Part shown: positions 9,599 to 19,889 of the stretch, piece by piece
Position numbering within the stretch: position 1 is the first letter of the stretch
Layout of the letters: every line of letters begins with the position of its first letter
Position numbers and translations under genes: made by a program
Assembly (NCBI RefSeq): GCF_023101085.1
Contig: NZ_CP064703.1
Location: forward strand, 7,440,001 to 7,504,000
Direction of reading: 5' to 3'
Source: Bradyrhizobium sp. 170
GTDB taxonomy: Bacteria; Pseudomonadota; Alphaproteobacteria; Rhizobiales; Xanthobacteraceae
DNA: 64,000 nt
Notes under the pieces: generated by a model
Database searches by the model: none
What the model saw: only the letters and a program-made list of their open reading frames with translations
What the model was told of the DNA's origin: nothing

Positions 9599-10981
9599 TT
9601 ACGCCTTTGCCTGCAAGGCGGCCAGCAGCCTTGGCACAAACTTGTTCACCCAGAACATCTTTTTGCTGCCCTTGACGACCACCACGTCCCCGTCCCGCAG
9701 CAAAGCGGCGATTTCCCGGGGATCGAGCGTGGCCGGGTCTGCATGCCAGCCGAGCGCCCGCTCCGCCGGCACAAGATCGTATAAATGGCGCATCAGCGGG
9801 CCGACGCAGTAAATGCCGTCGATGCCCGGGAGGTCGCCTGCGAGCTTCTCGTGATAGCCGGGCGCGTCAGCTCCCAGTTCCAGCATGTCGCCGAGAATGG
9901 CGATGCGCCGGCCGGCCTTCACCGGCCGCGCCTTCAGGCTGCCAAGCGCGGCCACCATGCTGGCCGGGTTGCCGTTAAAACTGTCGTCGATCACGGTGAC
10001 GCCATGGGCTGCCTGCTCCACGCCGCGGCCGGTCATGATGCCGACATGGCTGAGCTCTTTGGCCAGCGCCGCAGGTTCGAGCCCGGCGGCATGGATGGAG
10101 GCCAGCGCGGCAAGCGCGTTCTGCAGGCGATGCGGCGCACCGGGCGTCAGGCCGAATTCGATCGGCTTGCCGTTCACATCAGCGGCGGCGTTCCAGCTCT
10201 CGCCCTCGGCGGTATGCTGCAGCTCCCGGACCTCTGATGCTTCGCCGAAGCGAACGACCTTGCCGTTCCATTCCGGCGCCTCGACATCTCCAGGCAACAC
10301 CAGCACGCCGTCCTTGGGCAAGCCTTGCGCGATGCTCACCTTCTCGCGCCGGATCGCTTCCAGGCTGCCGAGCTTTTCCAGATGCACCGGCTGGACGTTC
10401 ACGACCAGCGCCACGGTGGGCTTTGTCAGTTCGCTGAGCCGCGCGATCTCGCCTGATTGGTTCATGCCCATTTCGACGACCCACACGCTCGCCTCGGGGC
10501 TGGCATTGCAAAGCGTCAGCGGCACGCCCCAGAAATTGTTGAAACTGCTCGGGCTGGCATAGGCGCCAGGATACGCGGCAAGGAATTCCTTGGTGCTGGT
10601 CTTGCCGGCGCTGCCGGTCAGGCCGATCACCGGGCCGGCAAACCGCGCCCGCGCGGCGCGCGCGAGCGTCCAAAGGCCATCGATCAGCGTGTCCTTGACG
10701 ATCAACTGCGAAACGCTGACGCCGTCGATCCGATGCGGAACGATCATCGCCGCCGCGCCGGCGGCTTCCGCCTTGTCGGCGAATTCCCAGCCGTCGCGCG
10801 CGCTGGCGAAACTGGAGATGAAGCCGCCGCTCGGCGTACCGCTCAACGCCACGAACAGGCAGCCTGGTTTCACCAGCCGGCTGTCCTGCGTGACGAAATC
10901 AATCGGCGTATCCGGATATTCGCCTGATAGCCCGAGCGCGCGCGCGACTTCGGCAACCGTCCACAATGGCGCCGTGCTCAT
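9599..10981 (-). CDS. murF: UDP-MurNAc-tripeptide--D-Ala-D-Ala ligase MurF
   Basis: Adds the D-Ala-D-Ala dipeptide, made by Ddl, to the UDP-MurNAc tripeptide. The 460-residue protein has the ATP loop GLTGSAGKTSTKE, the NNFWGVPLTL segment and MGMNQSGEI typical of MurF, and DDSFNGNPASM in the C-terminal half. Its ATG overlaps the murE stop by 4 bp (10978-10981), indicating coupling. Confidence 0.95.
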   Translation of the reverse strand: MSTAPLWTVAEVARALGLSGEYPDTPIDFVTQDSRLVKPGCLFVALSGTPSGGFISSFASARDGWEFADKAEAAGAAAMIVPHRIDGVSVSQLIVKDTLIDGLWTLARAARARFAGPVIGLTGSAGKTSTKEFLAAYPGAYASPSSFNNFWGVPLTLCNASPEASVWVVEMGMNQSGEIARLSELTKPTVALVVNVQPVHLEKLGSLEAIRREKVSIAQGLPKDGVLVLPGDVEAPEWNGKVVRFGEASEVRELQHTAEGESWNAAADVNGKPIEFGLTPGAPHRLQNALAALASIHAAGLEPAALAKELSHVGIMTGRGVEQAAHGVTVIDDSFNGNPASMVAALGSLKARPVKAGRRIAILGDMLELGADAPGYHEKLAGDLPGIDGIYCVGPLMRHLYDLVPAERALGWHADPATLDPREIAALLRDGDVVVVKGSKKMFWVNKFVPRLLAALQAKA

Positions 10982-12438
10982 GTCACCCTCGCTGCCAACG
11001 CGGCCGCCACCGCCTCGTGATCGCTGAACGGCAAAACCTTGTCGCCGACGATCTGGCCGGTCTCATGCCCCTTGCCGGCGATCAAGAGCACATCGCCGGG
11101 CTGCAGCGCCGCTATCCCAGCTTTGATCGCCTCAGTGCGATCGCCGATGTCGCTTGCGCCCTTCGCCGCCGCCAGAATGGCGGCGCGGATCGTTGCCGGA
11201 TTTTCGCTGCGCGGATTGTCGTCGGTGACGATGATTTGATCGGCATTCTCGGCCGCAATCGCGCCCATGATCGGGCGCTTTCCGGCGTCGCGGTCGCCGC
11301 CGGCGCCGAAGATGACGACGAGCTTGCGTTTCGCGTAAGGCCGCAGCGCCTGCAGCGCCTTCGCCAGCGCGTCCGGCTTGTGCGCGTAATCGACGAAGAT
11401 CGGCGCGCCGTTGTGTTCGCCGACCCGTTCCAGCCGCCCCTTGGCGCCTTCGAGATGTTCCAGTGTCGCTAAGACGGCATCCGCCTCGCTGCCGGTGCCG
11501 ATCGCCAGCCCTGCGGCAACCAGCGCATTCTCGATCTGGAACTCGCCGACCAGCGGCAGCTTGATTGTGTGCTTACGCCCACGATGTTCGAGCGTGAGCT
11601 TTTGCGCAAAGCCTTCGACCGCAGCTTCGACAAGGCGGATACCCTCGCCTGCCCCGTCCCCATGGCGGCCCACGGCGATGATCCGCAAGCCCCGCGTCCG
11701 CGCCGCCTCGATCACTTCCGGCGAGCACTCATGATCGGCCGAGATCACCGCCGCACCATCAGGCGCGACGAGATCGCGGAACAACCGCAGCTTGGCGGCC
11801 AGGTAATGCGCGACGTCAGGGTGATAATCCATGTGGTCGCGCGTGAGATTGGTAAAACCGCCGGCGGCGATGCGCACGCCGTCCAGCCGGAACTGGTCGA
11901 GCCCGTGCGAGGACGCCTCGAAGGCGAGATGCGTGACGCCATCGCCCGTGATTTCGTCGAGCTGCCTGTGCAGCGCGATCGGGTCCGGCGTCGTCAGCGA
12001 GCCGTACACCGTGCGCTTCGGCGAAACCAGACCGATGGTGCCGATGCTGGCCGCGGCATGGCCGAGCCGTTCCCAGATCTGGCGCGTGAAGGCTGCGACC
12101 GAGGTCTTGCCGCTGGTCCCGGTCACCGCTGCTGTTGTCGCGGGCTGACGCGGATAAAATCGCGCCGCGGCCAGCGCCAGCGCGCGGCGCGGATTTGACG
12201 TGACGACAAGGGGCACGCGGAGGCCGCCGGGCGACGCATGGTCACCGGCGACCGCGACAGCCCCCGCCTGTATCGCCGAATCGATGAAGCGTGAGCCGTC
12301 GGTCTTGCTGCCGGCGAGCGCAAAGAACAGGTCGCCCGGTTTCACCGCGCGGCTGTCGACTGCGAGGCCTTTCACATCGACAGCTTCCGCCTGCGGCTCG
12401 ATCGCAGCGTCATCGCTGAAGAGGTCGCGAAGTTTCAT
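10978..12438 (-). CDS. murE: UDP-MurNAc-L-alanyl-D-glutamate--2,6-diaminopimelate ligase MurE
   Basis: Adds the third residue of the stem peptide. The 486-residue protein has GTSGKTSVA as the ATP loop, the TTPDP substrate loop, and the sequence DDNPRSENP. The DNPR motif is the known signature of MurE enzymes that use meso-diaminopimelate rather than lysine, so this organism has DAP-type peptidoglycan. It overlaps murF by 4 bp and follows ftsI by about 50 bp. Confidence 0.96.
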   Translation of the reverse strand: MKLRDLFSDDAAIEPQAEAVDVKGLAVDSRAVKPGDLFFALAGSKTDGSRFIDSAIQAGAVAVAGDHASPGGLRVPLVVTSNPRRALALAAARFYPRQPATTAAVTGTSGKTSVAAFTRQIWERLGHAAASIGTIGLVSPKRTVYGSLTTPDPIALHRQLDEITGDGVTHLAFEASSHGLDQFRLDGVRIAAGGFTNLTRDHMDYHPDVAHYLAAKLRLFRDLVAPDGAAVISADHECSPEVIEAARTRGLRIIAVGRHGDGAGEGIRLVEAAVEGFAQKLTLEHRGRKHTIKLPLVGEFQIENALVAAGLAIGTGSEADAVLATLEHLEGAKGRLERVGEHNGAPIFVDYAHKPDALAKALQALRPYAKRKLVVIFGAGGDRDAGKRPIMGAIAAENADQIIVTDDNPRSENPATIRAAILAAAKGASDIGDRTEAIKAGIAALQPGDVLLIAGKGHETGQIVGDKVLPFSDHEAVAAALAARVT

Positions 12439-12487
12439 ATTCTTCCAGTCCGGCCCGGCGCAGCTTGGCGCGCCTTGATCCTACGCC

Positions 12488-14239
12488 TTACTGGGTTGTC
12501 CTCGATGCCGCAAGAATAAGGCGGTCGGACGGCGGCAGATCGAAGCGCGGCTCGATGCCCAGGAGCGGCCCGATGCGGGCAATCACCTTGCCGCCGGTCG
12601 GCACCGCGTTCCAGCCCGAGGTGATGAAGCCATGGGTTTCCGGCAGCGCCTTCGGCTCATCCAGCATGACCAGCAACTGGTACTGCGGATTGTCGGCCGG
12701 AATGATCGCCGTGAACGAGTTGAGCACCTGCTTCTTGGAATAGCGCCCGTTGACGACCTTTTCCGAGGTGCCGGTCTTGCCGCCGATATAGTAGCCCTTG
12801 ACGTCGGCCTTCTTGGCGGTTCCGATCTCGGCGTTGAGCCGCATCAGATAGCGCATCTTGTCGGAGGTTTCGGTTCGGAGCACCTTCTTGGCGATGGCCC
12901 TGGCCTCCTCTTCCGACCGCTTGAGGAAAGTCGGGGGAATCAGGAGACCGCCATTTATGCAGGCGTTGATACCCATCACCGCCTGCAGCGGCGCAACCGC
13001 GATGCCGTGACCGAAGGAGATCGTGATGGTGTTGAGCTCGCTCCAGCGCTTCGGCACGATCGGCGAGGCGCTTTCAGGCAGTTCGGTGCGCAAGCGGTCC
13101 ATCTGGCCGAGCTTCTTCAGGAACGCCTTGTGCGCCTCGACGCCTTGCGCCAGTGCGATCTTGGCCGCGCCGACGTTCGAGGAGAAGGTGAACACTTCCG
13201 ACAGCGTGATCGGGCGGCCGACCGGATGGGTGTCGTGAATGGTGAACTTGCCGAATTTCAGCGCCCCACGCCCGTCGTAGAGCGTGTTGAGGGTGGCCTT
13301 GCCGGAATCCAGCGCCATCGCCAGCGTCAGCGCCTTGAAGGTCGAGCCCATTTCGAACACGCCCGTGGTCAGGCGGTTGATGCGCTCGGGGTCGTGCGCC
13401 TCTTTCGGATTGTTGGGATCGAAATCCGGTAGCGACACCAGGGCCACGATCTCGCCGGTCCGGACGTTGGAGACGAGGCCGGACGCCGCCTTGGCCTTGT
13501 ATTTCTCCTTCGCCTTCAACAGCTCGTCGCGCAGCGCATGTTCGACGCGCAGGTCGATCGACAGTTCCACCGGCCGCTGCAAGCGATCGGTGGCAAAGCC
13601 GGCGCGGTGCAGATCGGCCAGACCGTTATTGTCCAGCCACTTCTCCATCCCGGCGATGCCCTGGTTGTCGATGTTGACGAGCCCGATCAAATGCGCGACC
13701 GCAGCACCGGTCGGATAGACCCGCTTGTTCTCGCGCAGGAAGCCGATGCCGGGAATGCCTAGCTTGTGGATGTCGTGCTGCTGCTTTGGCGTGATCTCAC
13801 GCTTCAGCCACACAAAACCCTTGCGCGACGACAGGCGCGTGCGCGCCTCTGCCGTGTCGAGGTCCGGCAGCGCCGCGGTCAGGAGTTCGATCGCCTCGTC
13901 CTTGTCGATGATGCGCCTGGGCTCGCCGAACAGGCTCGGCGCCTTGACGTCGGTGGCCAGCACCTCGCCGTTGCGGTCGACGATGTCGGGTCGCGCGGTC
14001 GCAATCGCGTCCTGCGAGCCGGCGCGGCGCGCGCCGTGGCTGTCGGCGCCGACCGCGAACATCACCAGACGTCCGGCCAGCACCGCATAGATCGCCGCGA
14101 ATAGCAGGATGGCCAATCCTACCCGGGCGCGCGCCTTGGCGGCGCGATCGACGTTGCGCCCGTAGAGCAGGCTGCGGATCAGCCGCTGCCGCCACGGCTC
14201 CACGGGCCTTCTGGTGTTGGTGAGCGCCCGGCCGGTCAT
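12488..14239 (-). CDS. ftsI: Septal peptidoglycan transpeptidase FtsI (PBP3)
   Basis: A monofunctional class B penicillin-binding protein that crosslinks septal peptidoglycan and pairs with FtsW. From the ATG at 14239 it is 583 residues: a short cytoplasmic tail, one membrane segment at about 40-64, the pedestal, then the transpeptidase domain. It has STFK (Ser 299, Lys 302), SSN (353-355) and KTG (488-490), the three penicillin-binding motifs. The open frame continues 77 codons upstream, but that part lies inside ftsL in another frame and is not a plausible N-terminus. The ATG overlaps the ftsL stop (ATGA). Confidence 0.95.
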   Translation of the reverse strand: MTGRALTNTRRPVEPWRQRLIRSLLYGRNVDRAAKARARVGLAILLFAAIYAVLAGRLVMFAVGADSHGARRAGSQDAIATARPDIVDRNGEVLATDVKAPSLFGEPRRIIDKDEAIELLTAALPDLDTAEARTRLSSRKGFVWLKREITPKQQHDIHKLGIPGIGFLRENKRVYPTGAAVAHLIGLVNIDNQGIAGMEKWLDNNGLADLHRAGFATDRLQRPVELSIDLRVEHALRDELLKAKEKYKAKAASGLVSNVRTGEIVALVSLPDFDPNNPKEAHDPERINRLTTGVFEMGSTFKALTLAMALDSGKATLNTLYDGRGALKFGKFTIHDTHPVGRPITLSEVFTFSSNVGAAKIALAQGVEAHKAFLKKLGQMDRLRTELPESASPIVPKRWSELNTITISFGHGIAVAPLQAVMGINACINGGLLIPPTFLKRSEEEARAIAKKVLRTETSDKMRYLMRLNAEIGTAKKADVKGYYIGGKTGTSEKVVNGRYSKKQVLNSFTAIIPADNPQYQLLVMLDEPKALPETHGFITSGWNAVPTGGKVIARIGPLLGIEPRFDLPPSDRLILAASRTTQ

Positions 14240-14628
14240 TGCCGATCTCCCGGCGCGGGCACGGACCCGGTTGTGGGCGGCGCATCGGCGGCCGCCTCGA
14301 TAGTGTTGATCATCGCGCCGATCGGATCGGGCGCACCGGGCCTTGCAAAGGCCGGCGGCCGTTCCGGCAAATTCTTCAACTGATCGTATTGCGTGGCGTT
14401 GAGCGGCTTCAGGCCGAGATGGCGCTCGGCGAGCCCTTGCAGCCGCAGCGGCGCATCGAGCTTGGCCCATTCCGCGCGCAGCGCCGCGATGGCGTCCCGC
14501 TGCTCGCGGATCTCGGCGTTGAGCCGCAGCACGCGCTCGACGCGCGAGGTCGATTCCATCTTGATCCGATAGACGTAGGCCGCCGCGAACACCAGCACAC
14601 CGATGACGAAGAGGTGGATGATCCGCAT
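14236..14628 (-). CDS. ftsL: Cell division protein FtsL
   Basis: A small bitopic division protein of 130 residues: one membrane helix at about 5-22 (HLFVIGVLVFAAAYVYRI) and then a coiled-coil-like segment with heptad leucines (RVLRLNAEIREQRDAIAALR). FtsL bridges FtsQ/FtsB with FtsW/FtsI in the divisome. Sequence conservation is weak in this family, so the call rests on position between rsmH and ftsI, size and topology. It starts 2 bp after the rsmH stop and overlaps ftsI. Confidence 0.9.
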   Translation of the reverse strand: MRIIHLFVIGVLVFAAAYVYRIKMESTSRVERVLRLNAEIREQRDAIAALRAEWAKLDAPLRLQGLAERHLGLKPLNATQYDQLKNLPERPPAFARPGAPDPIGAMINTIEAAADAPPTTGSVPAPGDRQ

Positions 14629-14630
14629 GG

Positions 14631-15626
14631 TCAGCCTCCCCTCATCACATCGGCAAGAACGGGCCAGGCCGGCAGGCGGTCTGCCGCATGCGCGGGCGCC
14701 GCGGTGCGCTCGGCAGCGCGCAATTTTGCGGAACGCGCGCGTGGATTGGCTGATACTTCCGCTTCAGTTGGCGTGACCGGACGTTTGGTCAGGATATGAA
14801 AACTCGGTGCCGCCTGCGCCACCTCGGGCAGGTGCCGCGATCCGCCGCCGGTCTTGCCGCGCGCGTTGAAAAAATCCTTGACGATGCGGTCTTCCAGCGA
14901 ATGAAACGACACCACCACCAGCCGCCCGCCAGGCTTCAGCACGCGCTCGGCTGCCACGAGCGCCAGATGCAATTCGTCGAGTTCCGCGTTGACGAAAATT
15001 CGCAAGCCCTGGAACGTGCGCGTCGCAGGATGAATCTCGTTCGGCTTGGAGCGCACCACCTTGCCGACGATATCGGCGAGCGCTTGCGTCGTCGTGATCG
15101 GCGCTTCCTTGCGCGCCGCCACGATGGCGCGCGCCACGGCGCGGGAATGGCGCTCTTCGCCGAAAATATAGATGATGTTGGCGAGATCGGCCTCGGAAGC
15201 CTTCGCAACGACATCCGCCGCGGTCGGGCCGTCATGGCCCATCCGCATGTCGAGCGGGCCGCCGAGCCGGAACGAGAAGCCGCGCTCGGCCTGGTCGAGC
15301 TGCATCGAGGAAACGCCGACGTCCATCACGACGCCGTCCACTTCGGCCATGCCTTGCGCCGTGCAGATGTCCGCAAGGTTGGAGAATCGATCCTCGACCA
15401 GGGTCAGCCGGCCGTCGGACTGCTCGACCAGATCGAACCCACCGGTAACCGCTGACCGGTCGCGGTCGATGCCGATGACCTGGGTTCCCGCGACGCTGAG
15501 GATCGCGCGGCTGTAGCCGCCGGCGCCGAAGGTCGCGTCGACATAGATGCCGCCGCTCTTGGGATTGAGCATCTCGACCGCCTCGCGGCCGAGCACCGAG
15601 ATATGGCGCGGCGCAGCCGGGCTCAT
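14631..15626 (-). CDS. rsmH: 16S rRNA (cytosine-1402-N4)-methyltransferase RsmH (MraW)
   Basis: An S-adenosylmethionine-dependent enzyme that N4-methylates C1402 of 16S rRNA. The N-terminal [20 protein letters not shown], then [15 protein letters not shown] (SAM loop), [13 protein letters not shown] and [12 protein letters not shown] are family hallmarks. The ATG at 15626 gives the normal 331-residue protein; the frame is open for 81 more codons upstream but codes for nothing similar. It is the first gene of the dcw cluster here. I see no mraZ upstream. Confidence 0.95.
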   Translation of the reverse strand: MSPAAPRHISVLGREAVEMLNPKSGGIYVDATFGAGGYSRAILSVAGTQVIGIDRDRSAVTGGFDLVEQSDGRLTLVEDRFSNLADICTAQGMAEVDGVVMDVGVSSMQLDQAERGFSFRLGGPLDMRMGHDGPTAADVVAKASEADLANIIYIFGEERHSRAVARAIVAARKEAPITTTQALADIVGKVVRSKPNEIHPATRTFQGLRIFVNAELDELHLALVAAERVLKPGGRLVVVSFHSLEDRIVKDFFNARGKTGGGSRHLPEVAQAAPSFHILTKRPVTPTEAEVSANPRARSAKLRAAERTAAPAHAADRLPAWPVLADVMRGG

Positions 15627-16184
15627 GCGCCGTCCCCTGGCGTATTCCAGCCTGCAAAATGAAAGATGGACGCGAACGGGCCCATTGCGCCTCAAATCTC
15701 TGCGCTTCGCCGCGCTTTTCCGGCCAAAAAGCCGCGACTCGGCGCGATTGCCGTTTTTGGCCCGGTCCCGCGCCCCCTCATTTCCAGACGGAATTTGCTG
15801 GGTTGCCATGGCATTTCGAGCGCGAAAAAGGGCCTCGGCCGTCCCCAACCCGGTTCGGCTCTTCACCACTTAGTAACGGCACTTAGCGTTAAGAAAGCGT
15901 TGATGACCGGCTACGGGTTTTGCGCGCTTTCTATAGTGTTTTCGAGATACTGAAAAATGGTGATGCGCCCCGCACACACTCGGTCAAAATGCGAGCTGGA
16001 ACTCGGTCGCCGGATTGCGCGGCCACGAGGTAAATGAATAGTAAACGGCATTGCCGCTTAAGCCACGATGTTGCCGCGCTCCCGCCCGGTTTGGGTTTAA
16101 AAAATGGCTACTGGTACGTTCGCATCTGCTGGTATTGATTCGAGGCGTCAACGCGCCCTTCCCGTTCCCAGGGCCAACGCCGAC
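15627..16184. other. 558-bp noncoding region between rsmH and the amidase
   Basis: No convincing gene is seen on either strand. Short open frames here have no start context or recognisable product. It should contain the promoters for the dcw operon (leftward) and the amidase (rightward). An mraZ gene, usual at this position in many bacteria, is absent. GC content dips around 15880-15960 (for example TATAGTGTTTTCGAGATACT), which fits a promoter zone, but I cannot place -35/-10 boxes with confidence. Confidence 0.6.
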
Positions 16185-16973
16185 ATGAAGACCTTTACGC
16201 CAGATTCCTCGATCGCATCCGATGTCATCCCGTCGCCGAACCACGGCGACCGCAACAACGGCCGCGTCGCCGATATGATCCTGCTGCACTACACCGGCAT
16301 GCCGGATGTGGAAGGCGCGATCGCCCAGCTCTGCACTCCCGGCACCGACGTGTCAGCGCATTACATCGTGCTGGAAGACGGCCGCATCGTGCAGTGCGTG
16401 CCGGAAGCCAAGCGCGCCTGGCACGCCGGCGTGTCCTTTTGGGCCGGCGAGGAAGACATCAATTCCTGCTCGATCGGGATCGAAATCATCAATCGCGGCC
16501 ACGACTGGGGCTATCCGGATTTCCCGCTGCGCCAGATCGCCGCCGTGATCGCGCTGTGCCGCGGCATCATGCTCCGCCGCAAGATTCCTACGCATCGCGT
16601 GCTCGCGCATTCCGATGTCGCCCCGGCGCGCAAAAGGGATCCCGGCGAAAAGTTTCCGTGGCATTCGCTGGCCAATTCCGGCGTCGGCCACTGGGTGCAG
16701 CCGGCGCCGATCGTGCGCGGCGAAACGCTCAAGCTCGGCAGCATCAGCGACGACGTCGCAGGTATGCAGGCCGCACTTGCCAAATACGGCTACAATATCC
16801 CGACCCACGGCAAGTTCGACGGCCCGACCATGGAAGTGGTCACCGCGTTTCAGCGTCACTTCCGTCCCGCGCGCGTCGATGGGATCGCCGATCACTCGAC
16901 CATGAGCACGCTGCATGCGCTGCTGGCGAGCCTGCCGGCGGATGCGACCACGACGGTGGTTGCGGCGAAGTAG
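16185..16973 (+). CDS. Cytoplasmic AmpD-type N-acetylmuramoyl-L-alanine amidase with peptidoglycan-binding domain
   Basis: A 262-residue protein with an Amidase_2 domain followed by a peptidoglycan-binding domain. The zinc ligands expected in AmpD enzymes are seen as His in LLHYTGMPD, His in RVLAHSDVAPARKRDPG and the nearby Asp; IGIEIINRG matches the fold core. The C-terminal part (ISDDVAGMQAALAKYGYNIP, GKFDGPTMEVVTAFQ) is a PG_binding_1 repeat. No signal peptide is visible, so it probably cleaves recycled anhydro-muropeptides in the cytoplasm. An upstream in-frame ATG at 16104 would add 27 residues with no known function. It is divergent from the dcw operon. Confidence 0.88.
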   Translation: MKTFTPDSSIASDVIPSPNHGDRNNGRVADMILLHYTGMPDVEGAIAQLCTPGTDVSAHYIVLEDGRIVQCVPEAKRAWHAGVSFWAGEEDINSCSIGIEIINRGHDWGYPDFPLRQIAAVIALCRGIMLRRKIPTHRVLAHSDVAPARKRDPGEKFPWHSLANSGVGHWVQPAPIVRGETLKLGSISDDVAGMQAALAKYGYNIPTHGKFDGPTMEVVTAFQRHFRPARVDGIADHSTMSTLHALLASLPADATTTVVAAK

Positions 16974-16992
16974 CTCACGGGTGCATCCCCAG

Positions 16993-17105
16993 CCGTCATT
17001 GCCTGCGACAAACGCGAAGCGTTTGCGCAAGGGAGCGAAGCGACGAAGCAATCCATCTCTCCGCGCGCGGAAAGATGGGTTGCTTCGCTTCGCTCGCAAT
17101 GACGG
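16993..17105. repeat. Palindromic intergenic repeat, family 2 (copy 1)
   Basis: Outer arms CCGTCATTGC and GCAATGACGG, with inner arms GACGAAGCAATCCATCT and AGATGGGTTGCTTCG. A close second copy is at 51935-52047. It lies between the convergent amidase and sigma-factor genes, ending 1 bp from the sigma-factor stop codon, and could act as a two-way terminator. Confidence 0.88.
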
Positions 17106-17106
17106 A

Positions 17107-18360
17107 CTAAGGGCCGCCTGAGCTTCCCTCCATCTCCGCAATCCTTCGCGCATAAAATCGTCGCAGCGGCTCGAGCTGCGTTGCCGCCGTCGCCGCCTGA
17201 TACGCCTCCCGCGCGGCGTCACGTCGGCCCAACCTGCGCAGCAAATCGGCGCGCACCGCCGGCAGCAGCTCATACCCCTTCAGCCCGCCACGCGCTTCCA
17301 GTGCATCGATCAGGCCGAGCGCCCGCGCCGGCCCGTCGACCATCGACACCGCAGCGGCGTGATTGAGTTCGATCACCGGCGACGGGCTGATCCGCAGCAG
17401 CACTTCATAGAGGCCGGCGATCTGCCGCCAATCGGTATCCGTGTAACCGGGCGCACGCGCATGCAGCGCGGCGATAGCCGCCTGCACCGCATAGGATTGC
17501 GGCCGACCCGGCATCCGCAGCGCCTCTTCCACCAGAAGCAGGCCCTCCGATATCTGGCCGCGATCCCACAGCGTCCGGTCCTGCTCTTCCAGCAGCACGA
17601 TGTCGCCGCCTGCGGTCTCGCGGCCTGCACGCCGTGAATCGTGCAGCAGCATCAGGGCCAGCAGGCCCTTGATCTCGCCACGCCCCGGCATCAGCGCATC
17701 GAGCAGCCGCGCCAGCCGGATGGCTTCGCGCGCCAGATCAGGCCGCATCAGATCTTCGCCTGACGTCGCCGCATAGCCTTCGGTGAACACGAGATAGATT
17801 ACGGCCAGCACACCGCGCAGCCGCGGCTCCAGCGCGTCGCGCTCCGGCACCTCATAGGGAATGCCGGCGAGACGGATTTTCTGTTTGGCGCGCACCAGGC
17901 GCTGCGCCATCGCGTCTTCGCTCGCGAGAAACGCCCGCGCCACCTGCGCTGTCGAGAGCCCGCACACCGTGCGCAGCGTCAGCGCCACCTGCACCTCCGC
18001 GGCGAAGGACGGATGGCAGCAAGTGAAGATCAGCCGCAACATGTCGTCATCGAGCACGCCGTCCGTGGCCTCGTCAGGCGCCGACGCATTGAGCAGGATT
18101 TCGCGCGTCAACTCCTGCTGCTTGCCCCGAAGCGCGACGTTGCGGCGAATGCGATCGATCGCCTTGTTGCGCCCGACATTGACCAGCCATGCGCGCGGAT
18201 TGGACGGCATTTCAGCGACGGACCAGCGCTCCAGCGCCACCGCGAATGCGTCCTGCAGTGCATCCTCGGCGAGATCAAAATCGCCGACGAGGCGGATCAG
18301 GGTCGCCAGCGCCCTGCCCGCTTCGTCGCGAAATATCTTTTCGATCTCGACCGGAGTCAT
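17107..18360 (-). CDS. ECF sigma factor of the ECF42 (DGPF-partnered) type
   Basis: A 417-residue sigma-70-like factor. Region 2 is visible ([20 protein letters not shown]) and region 4 contains [19 protein letters not shown] with [13 protein letters not shown]. The long C-terminal extension (TPR-like, with [15 protein letters not shown] and [10 protein letters not shown]) is typical of the ECF42 group, which lacks an anti-sigma factor and is regulated through that extension. The FTCCHPSF segment is also characteristic. It starts 39 bp after a DGPF/YCII protein gene, the usual genomic partner of this group. The signal it senses is unknown. Confidence 0.88.
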   Translation of the reverse strand: MTPVEIEKIFRDEAGRALATLIRLVGDFDLAEDALQDAFAVALERWSVAEMPSNPRAWLVNVGRNKAIDRIRRNVALRGKQQELTREILLNASAPDEATDGVLDDDMLRLIFTCCHPSFAAEVQVALTLRTVCGLSTAQVARAFLASEDAMAQRLVRAKQKIRLAGIPYEVPERDALEPRLRGVLAVIYLVFTEGYAATSGEDLMRPDLAREAIRLARLLDALMPGRGEIKGLLALMLLHDSRRAGRETAGGDIVLLEEQDRTLWDRGQISEGLLLVEEALRMPGRPQSYAVQAAIAALHARAPGYTDTDWRQIAGLYEVLLRISPSPVIELNHAAAVSMVDGPARALGLIDALEARGGLKGYELLPAVRADLLRRLGRRDAAREAYQAATAATQLEPLRRFYARRIAEMEGSSGGP

Positions 18361-18399
18361 CTGGTTTACCGCTTCGAGCCCGGAATGACGGCTTCGCCG

Positions 18400-18750
18400 T
18401 CAGTCATAGATCATGACCGGCCTGACCTCGATCGAACCCGACTTGGCGCCAGGAATACGCGCGGCGAGGCCGAGGGCCGTGTCGAGATCCTTGGCCTCGA
18501 CCAGATAATAGCCGCCGAGTTGCTCGCGCGTCTCCGCGAACGGTCCGTCCGTGGTCAACATCTTGCCGTCGCGTACCCGCACGGTGGTCGCGGTCGTTGT
18601 CGGCTGCAAGCCGTCGCCAGCCTTGAAATGGCCGCTCTGAACGATGGCCTGGGTGAAGACGCCATACTCCGCGCTCATTTGCTTCCGTTCGGCAGGGCCC
18701 ATTTTGACGTATTCGGCATCGTTCCGATAGATCAACAGCAGATACTGCAT
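18400..18750 (-). CDS. YCII/DGPF-domain protein, partner of the ECF sigma factor
   Basis: A 116-residue protein starting MQYLLLIYRNDAEY, with TTDGPFAETREQLGGYYLVE, the DGPF motif that names this group. Related YciI proteins are small alpha/beta-barrel dimers; a His/Asp pair is catalytic in some, but a function for the DGPF branch is not established. The ATG at 18750 has a strong AAGGAG site at good spacing; the longer frame upstream is not needed. It is almost certainly co-transcribed with the downstream sigma factor. Confidence 0.88.
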   Translation of the reverse strand: MQYLLLIYRNDAEYVKMGPAERKQMSAEYGVFTQAIVQSGHFKAGDGLQPTTTATTVRVRDGKMLTTDGPFAETREQLGGYYLVEAKDLDTALGLAARIPGAKSGSIEVRPVMIYD

Positions 18751-18867
18751 CGCTTTACTCCTTCTTGATCGGCTGGATCGCCGACACCCAGTCGAACGGG
18801 CCCCCGGCAAGACGACATGGTCCGGGAAATTATTTTTCAGACGGAGCGGCAATCCCGGAGCCGGCGA

Positions 18868-19392
18868 TCAGGACTGCGCGCCGGTCCCGGCGAGCCGCCG
18901 CTTCAATTCCCTCATTTCCGCAAAGCGCTTCGTCACGTCGCGCATGACGGCCACGGTGCCCGTGACGGCCTGCATTTCATCGCGCAGCGCCAGAATCGTG
19001 AACTCAACCGAAATCCGCGTGCCGTCCCTGGTCAGGCCGGGTACCGACAACAGGTCACCGTGGCCATAGCGGCTCGTTCCCGTCGTCATCGTATGGCGAA
19101 ATCCTTCCCAATGCCGCGCGCGCAGGTTTTCGGGAATGATCAGGTCGAGCAACTGGCCGACAGCGTCGGCGGCCGTGAAGCCGAATATCCGCTCCGCACC
19201 GGGATTCCAGAACGTGATGCGGCCTTCGCGATCGGTCGCGATGATCGCGTCGGAGGCGCTGTGCAGCAGGGCTTCACCAAGACCGGCAGGAATGTTCATC
19301 GTGCGTATCTGCTCGTCGTCCTCAGTCATTGGCATCAAATGCCGCTGCTCCGCGGATGTCAAAATAAGCTCGGACGGAACCCGATTAACCAT
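18868..19392 (-). CDS. Single PAS-domain sensor protein
   Basis: 174 residues made almost wholly of one PAS/PAC unit: ALLHSASDAIIATDREGRIT, FWNPGAERIFGF, then the PAC part VEFTILALRDE and VTGTVAVMRDVTKRF. No kinase, GGDEF, HTH or other output domain follows, so it must act through a partner or by ligand binding. The ATG at 19392 is preceded by AAGGGACC. An internal Met at residue 32 could also start translation. It is divergent from rnpB, with about 40 bp between them. Confidence 0.8.
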   Translation of the reverse strand: MVNRVPSELILTSAEQRHLMPMTEDDEQIRTMNIPAGLGEALLHSASDAIIATDREGRITFWNPGAERIFGFTAADAVGQLLDLIIPENLRARHWEGFRHTMTTGTSRYGHGDLLSVPGLTRDGTRISVEFTILALRDEMQAVTGTVAVMRDVTKRFAEMRELKRRLAGTGAQS

Positions 19393-19401
19393 CGTGGTCC
19401 C

Positions 19402-19430
19402 TTGACGCGACGCACCTAAATCCCCATGCG
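19402..19430 (+). promoter_or_regulatory. Candidate rnpB promoter
   Basis: TTGACG at 19402-19407 is a good -35 box; 17 bp later CATGCG is a poor -10 box, placed 5 bp before the P1 helix of RNase P RNA. The location is right but the -10 match is weak. Confidence 0.4.
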
Positions 19431-19434
19431 TAGG

Positions 19435-19851
19435 GCGTCAGTCGGCCGGACGGCCGCTCCCGCTATGGTCGAAAGGCTGCGGGGGAGGAAAGTCCGGGCT
19501 CCATCGACATACGGTGCCGGATAACGTCCGGCGGGGGCAACCCCAGGGAAAGTGCCACAGAGAACGAACCGCTCCGTCTCCGGACGGAGCAAGGGTGAAA
19601 AGGTGCGGTAAGAGCGCACCGCGTATCCGGCAACGGAAACGGCATGGCAAACCACACCGGGAGCAAAACCGAATAGGGACGGCAACGCGGAAAGTTCGCT
19701 TTCGGGTGATAACTCCGCAGGGCGATGTCAGGCTCGCCGTCCGGGTAGGTTGCTCGAGGCCATGTGCAAACATGGTCCCAGAGGAATGGCCGTCACGTAC
19801 CATTCGCAAGAGTGGTGCCCTACAGAACCCGGCTTACAGGCTGGCTGATGC
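19435..19851 (+). ncRNA. rnpB: RNase P RNA (bacterial type A)
   Basis: The catalytic RNA of RNase P, which trims 5' leaders from tRNA precursors. The universal 5' core GAGGAAAGTCCGGGCTCC is at about 19491, and the 3' core ACAGAACCCGGCTTACAGGC is at 19822-19841. The ends pair: GCGTCAGTCGGCC at 19435 matches GGCTGGCTGATGC ending at 19851 as a 13-bp P1 helix with a few G-U pairs. The 417-nt length is typical of alphaproteobacteria. Open frames crossing it are chance. Confidence 0.97.
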
Positions 19852-19856
19852 TCTAA

Positions 19857-19883
19857 AGCGTTTTCGAGCGAGTAGAAAACGCT
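19857..19883 (+). terminator. Hairpin after rnpB
   Basis: Perfect 9-bp stem AGCGTTTTC / GAAAACGCT with a 9-nt loop, 6 bp after the P1 helix. No U-run follows, so it may protect the 3' end or aid processing rather than terminate alone. Confidence 0.6.
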
Positions 19884-19889
19884 GAGAAT

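Noticed and set aside
16993..17105. Family-2 repeat as a transposon end
   Set aside because: No transposase, no target duplication and a compact palindrome; better described as an intergenic repeat.
19438..19809. Open frames across 19430-19890 on both strands
   Set aside because: The region is RNase P RNA, shown by its conserved cores and the pairing of its ends.
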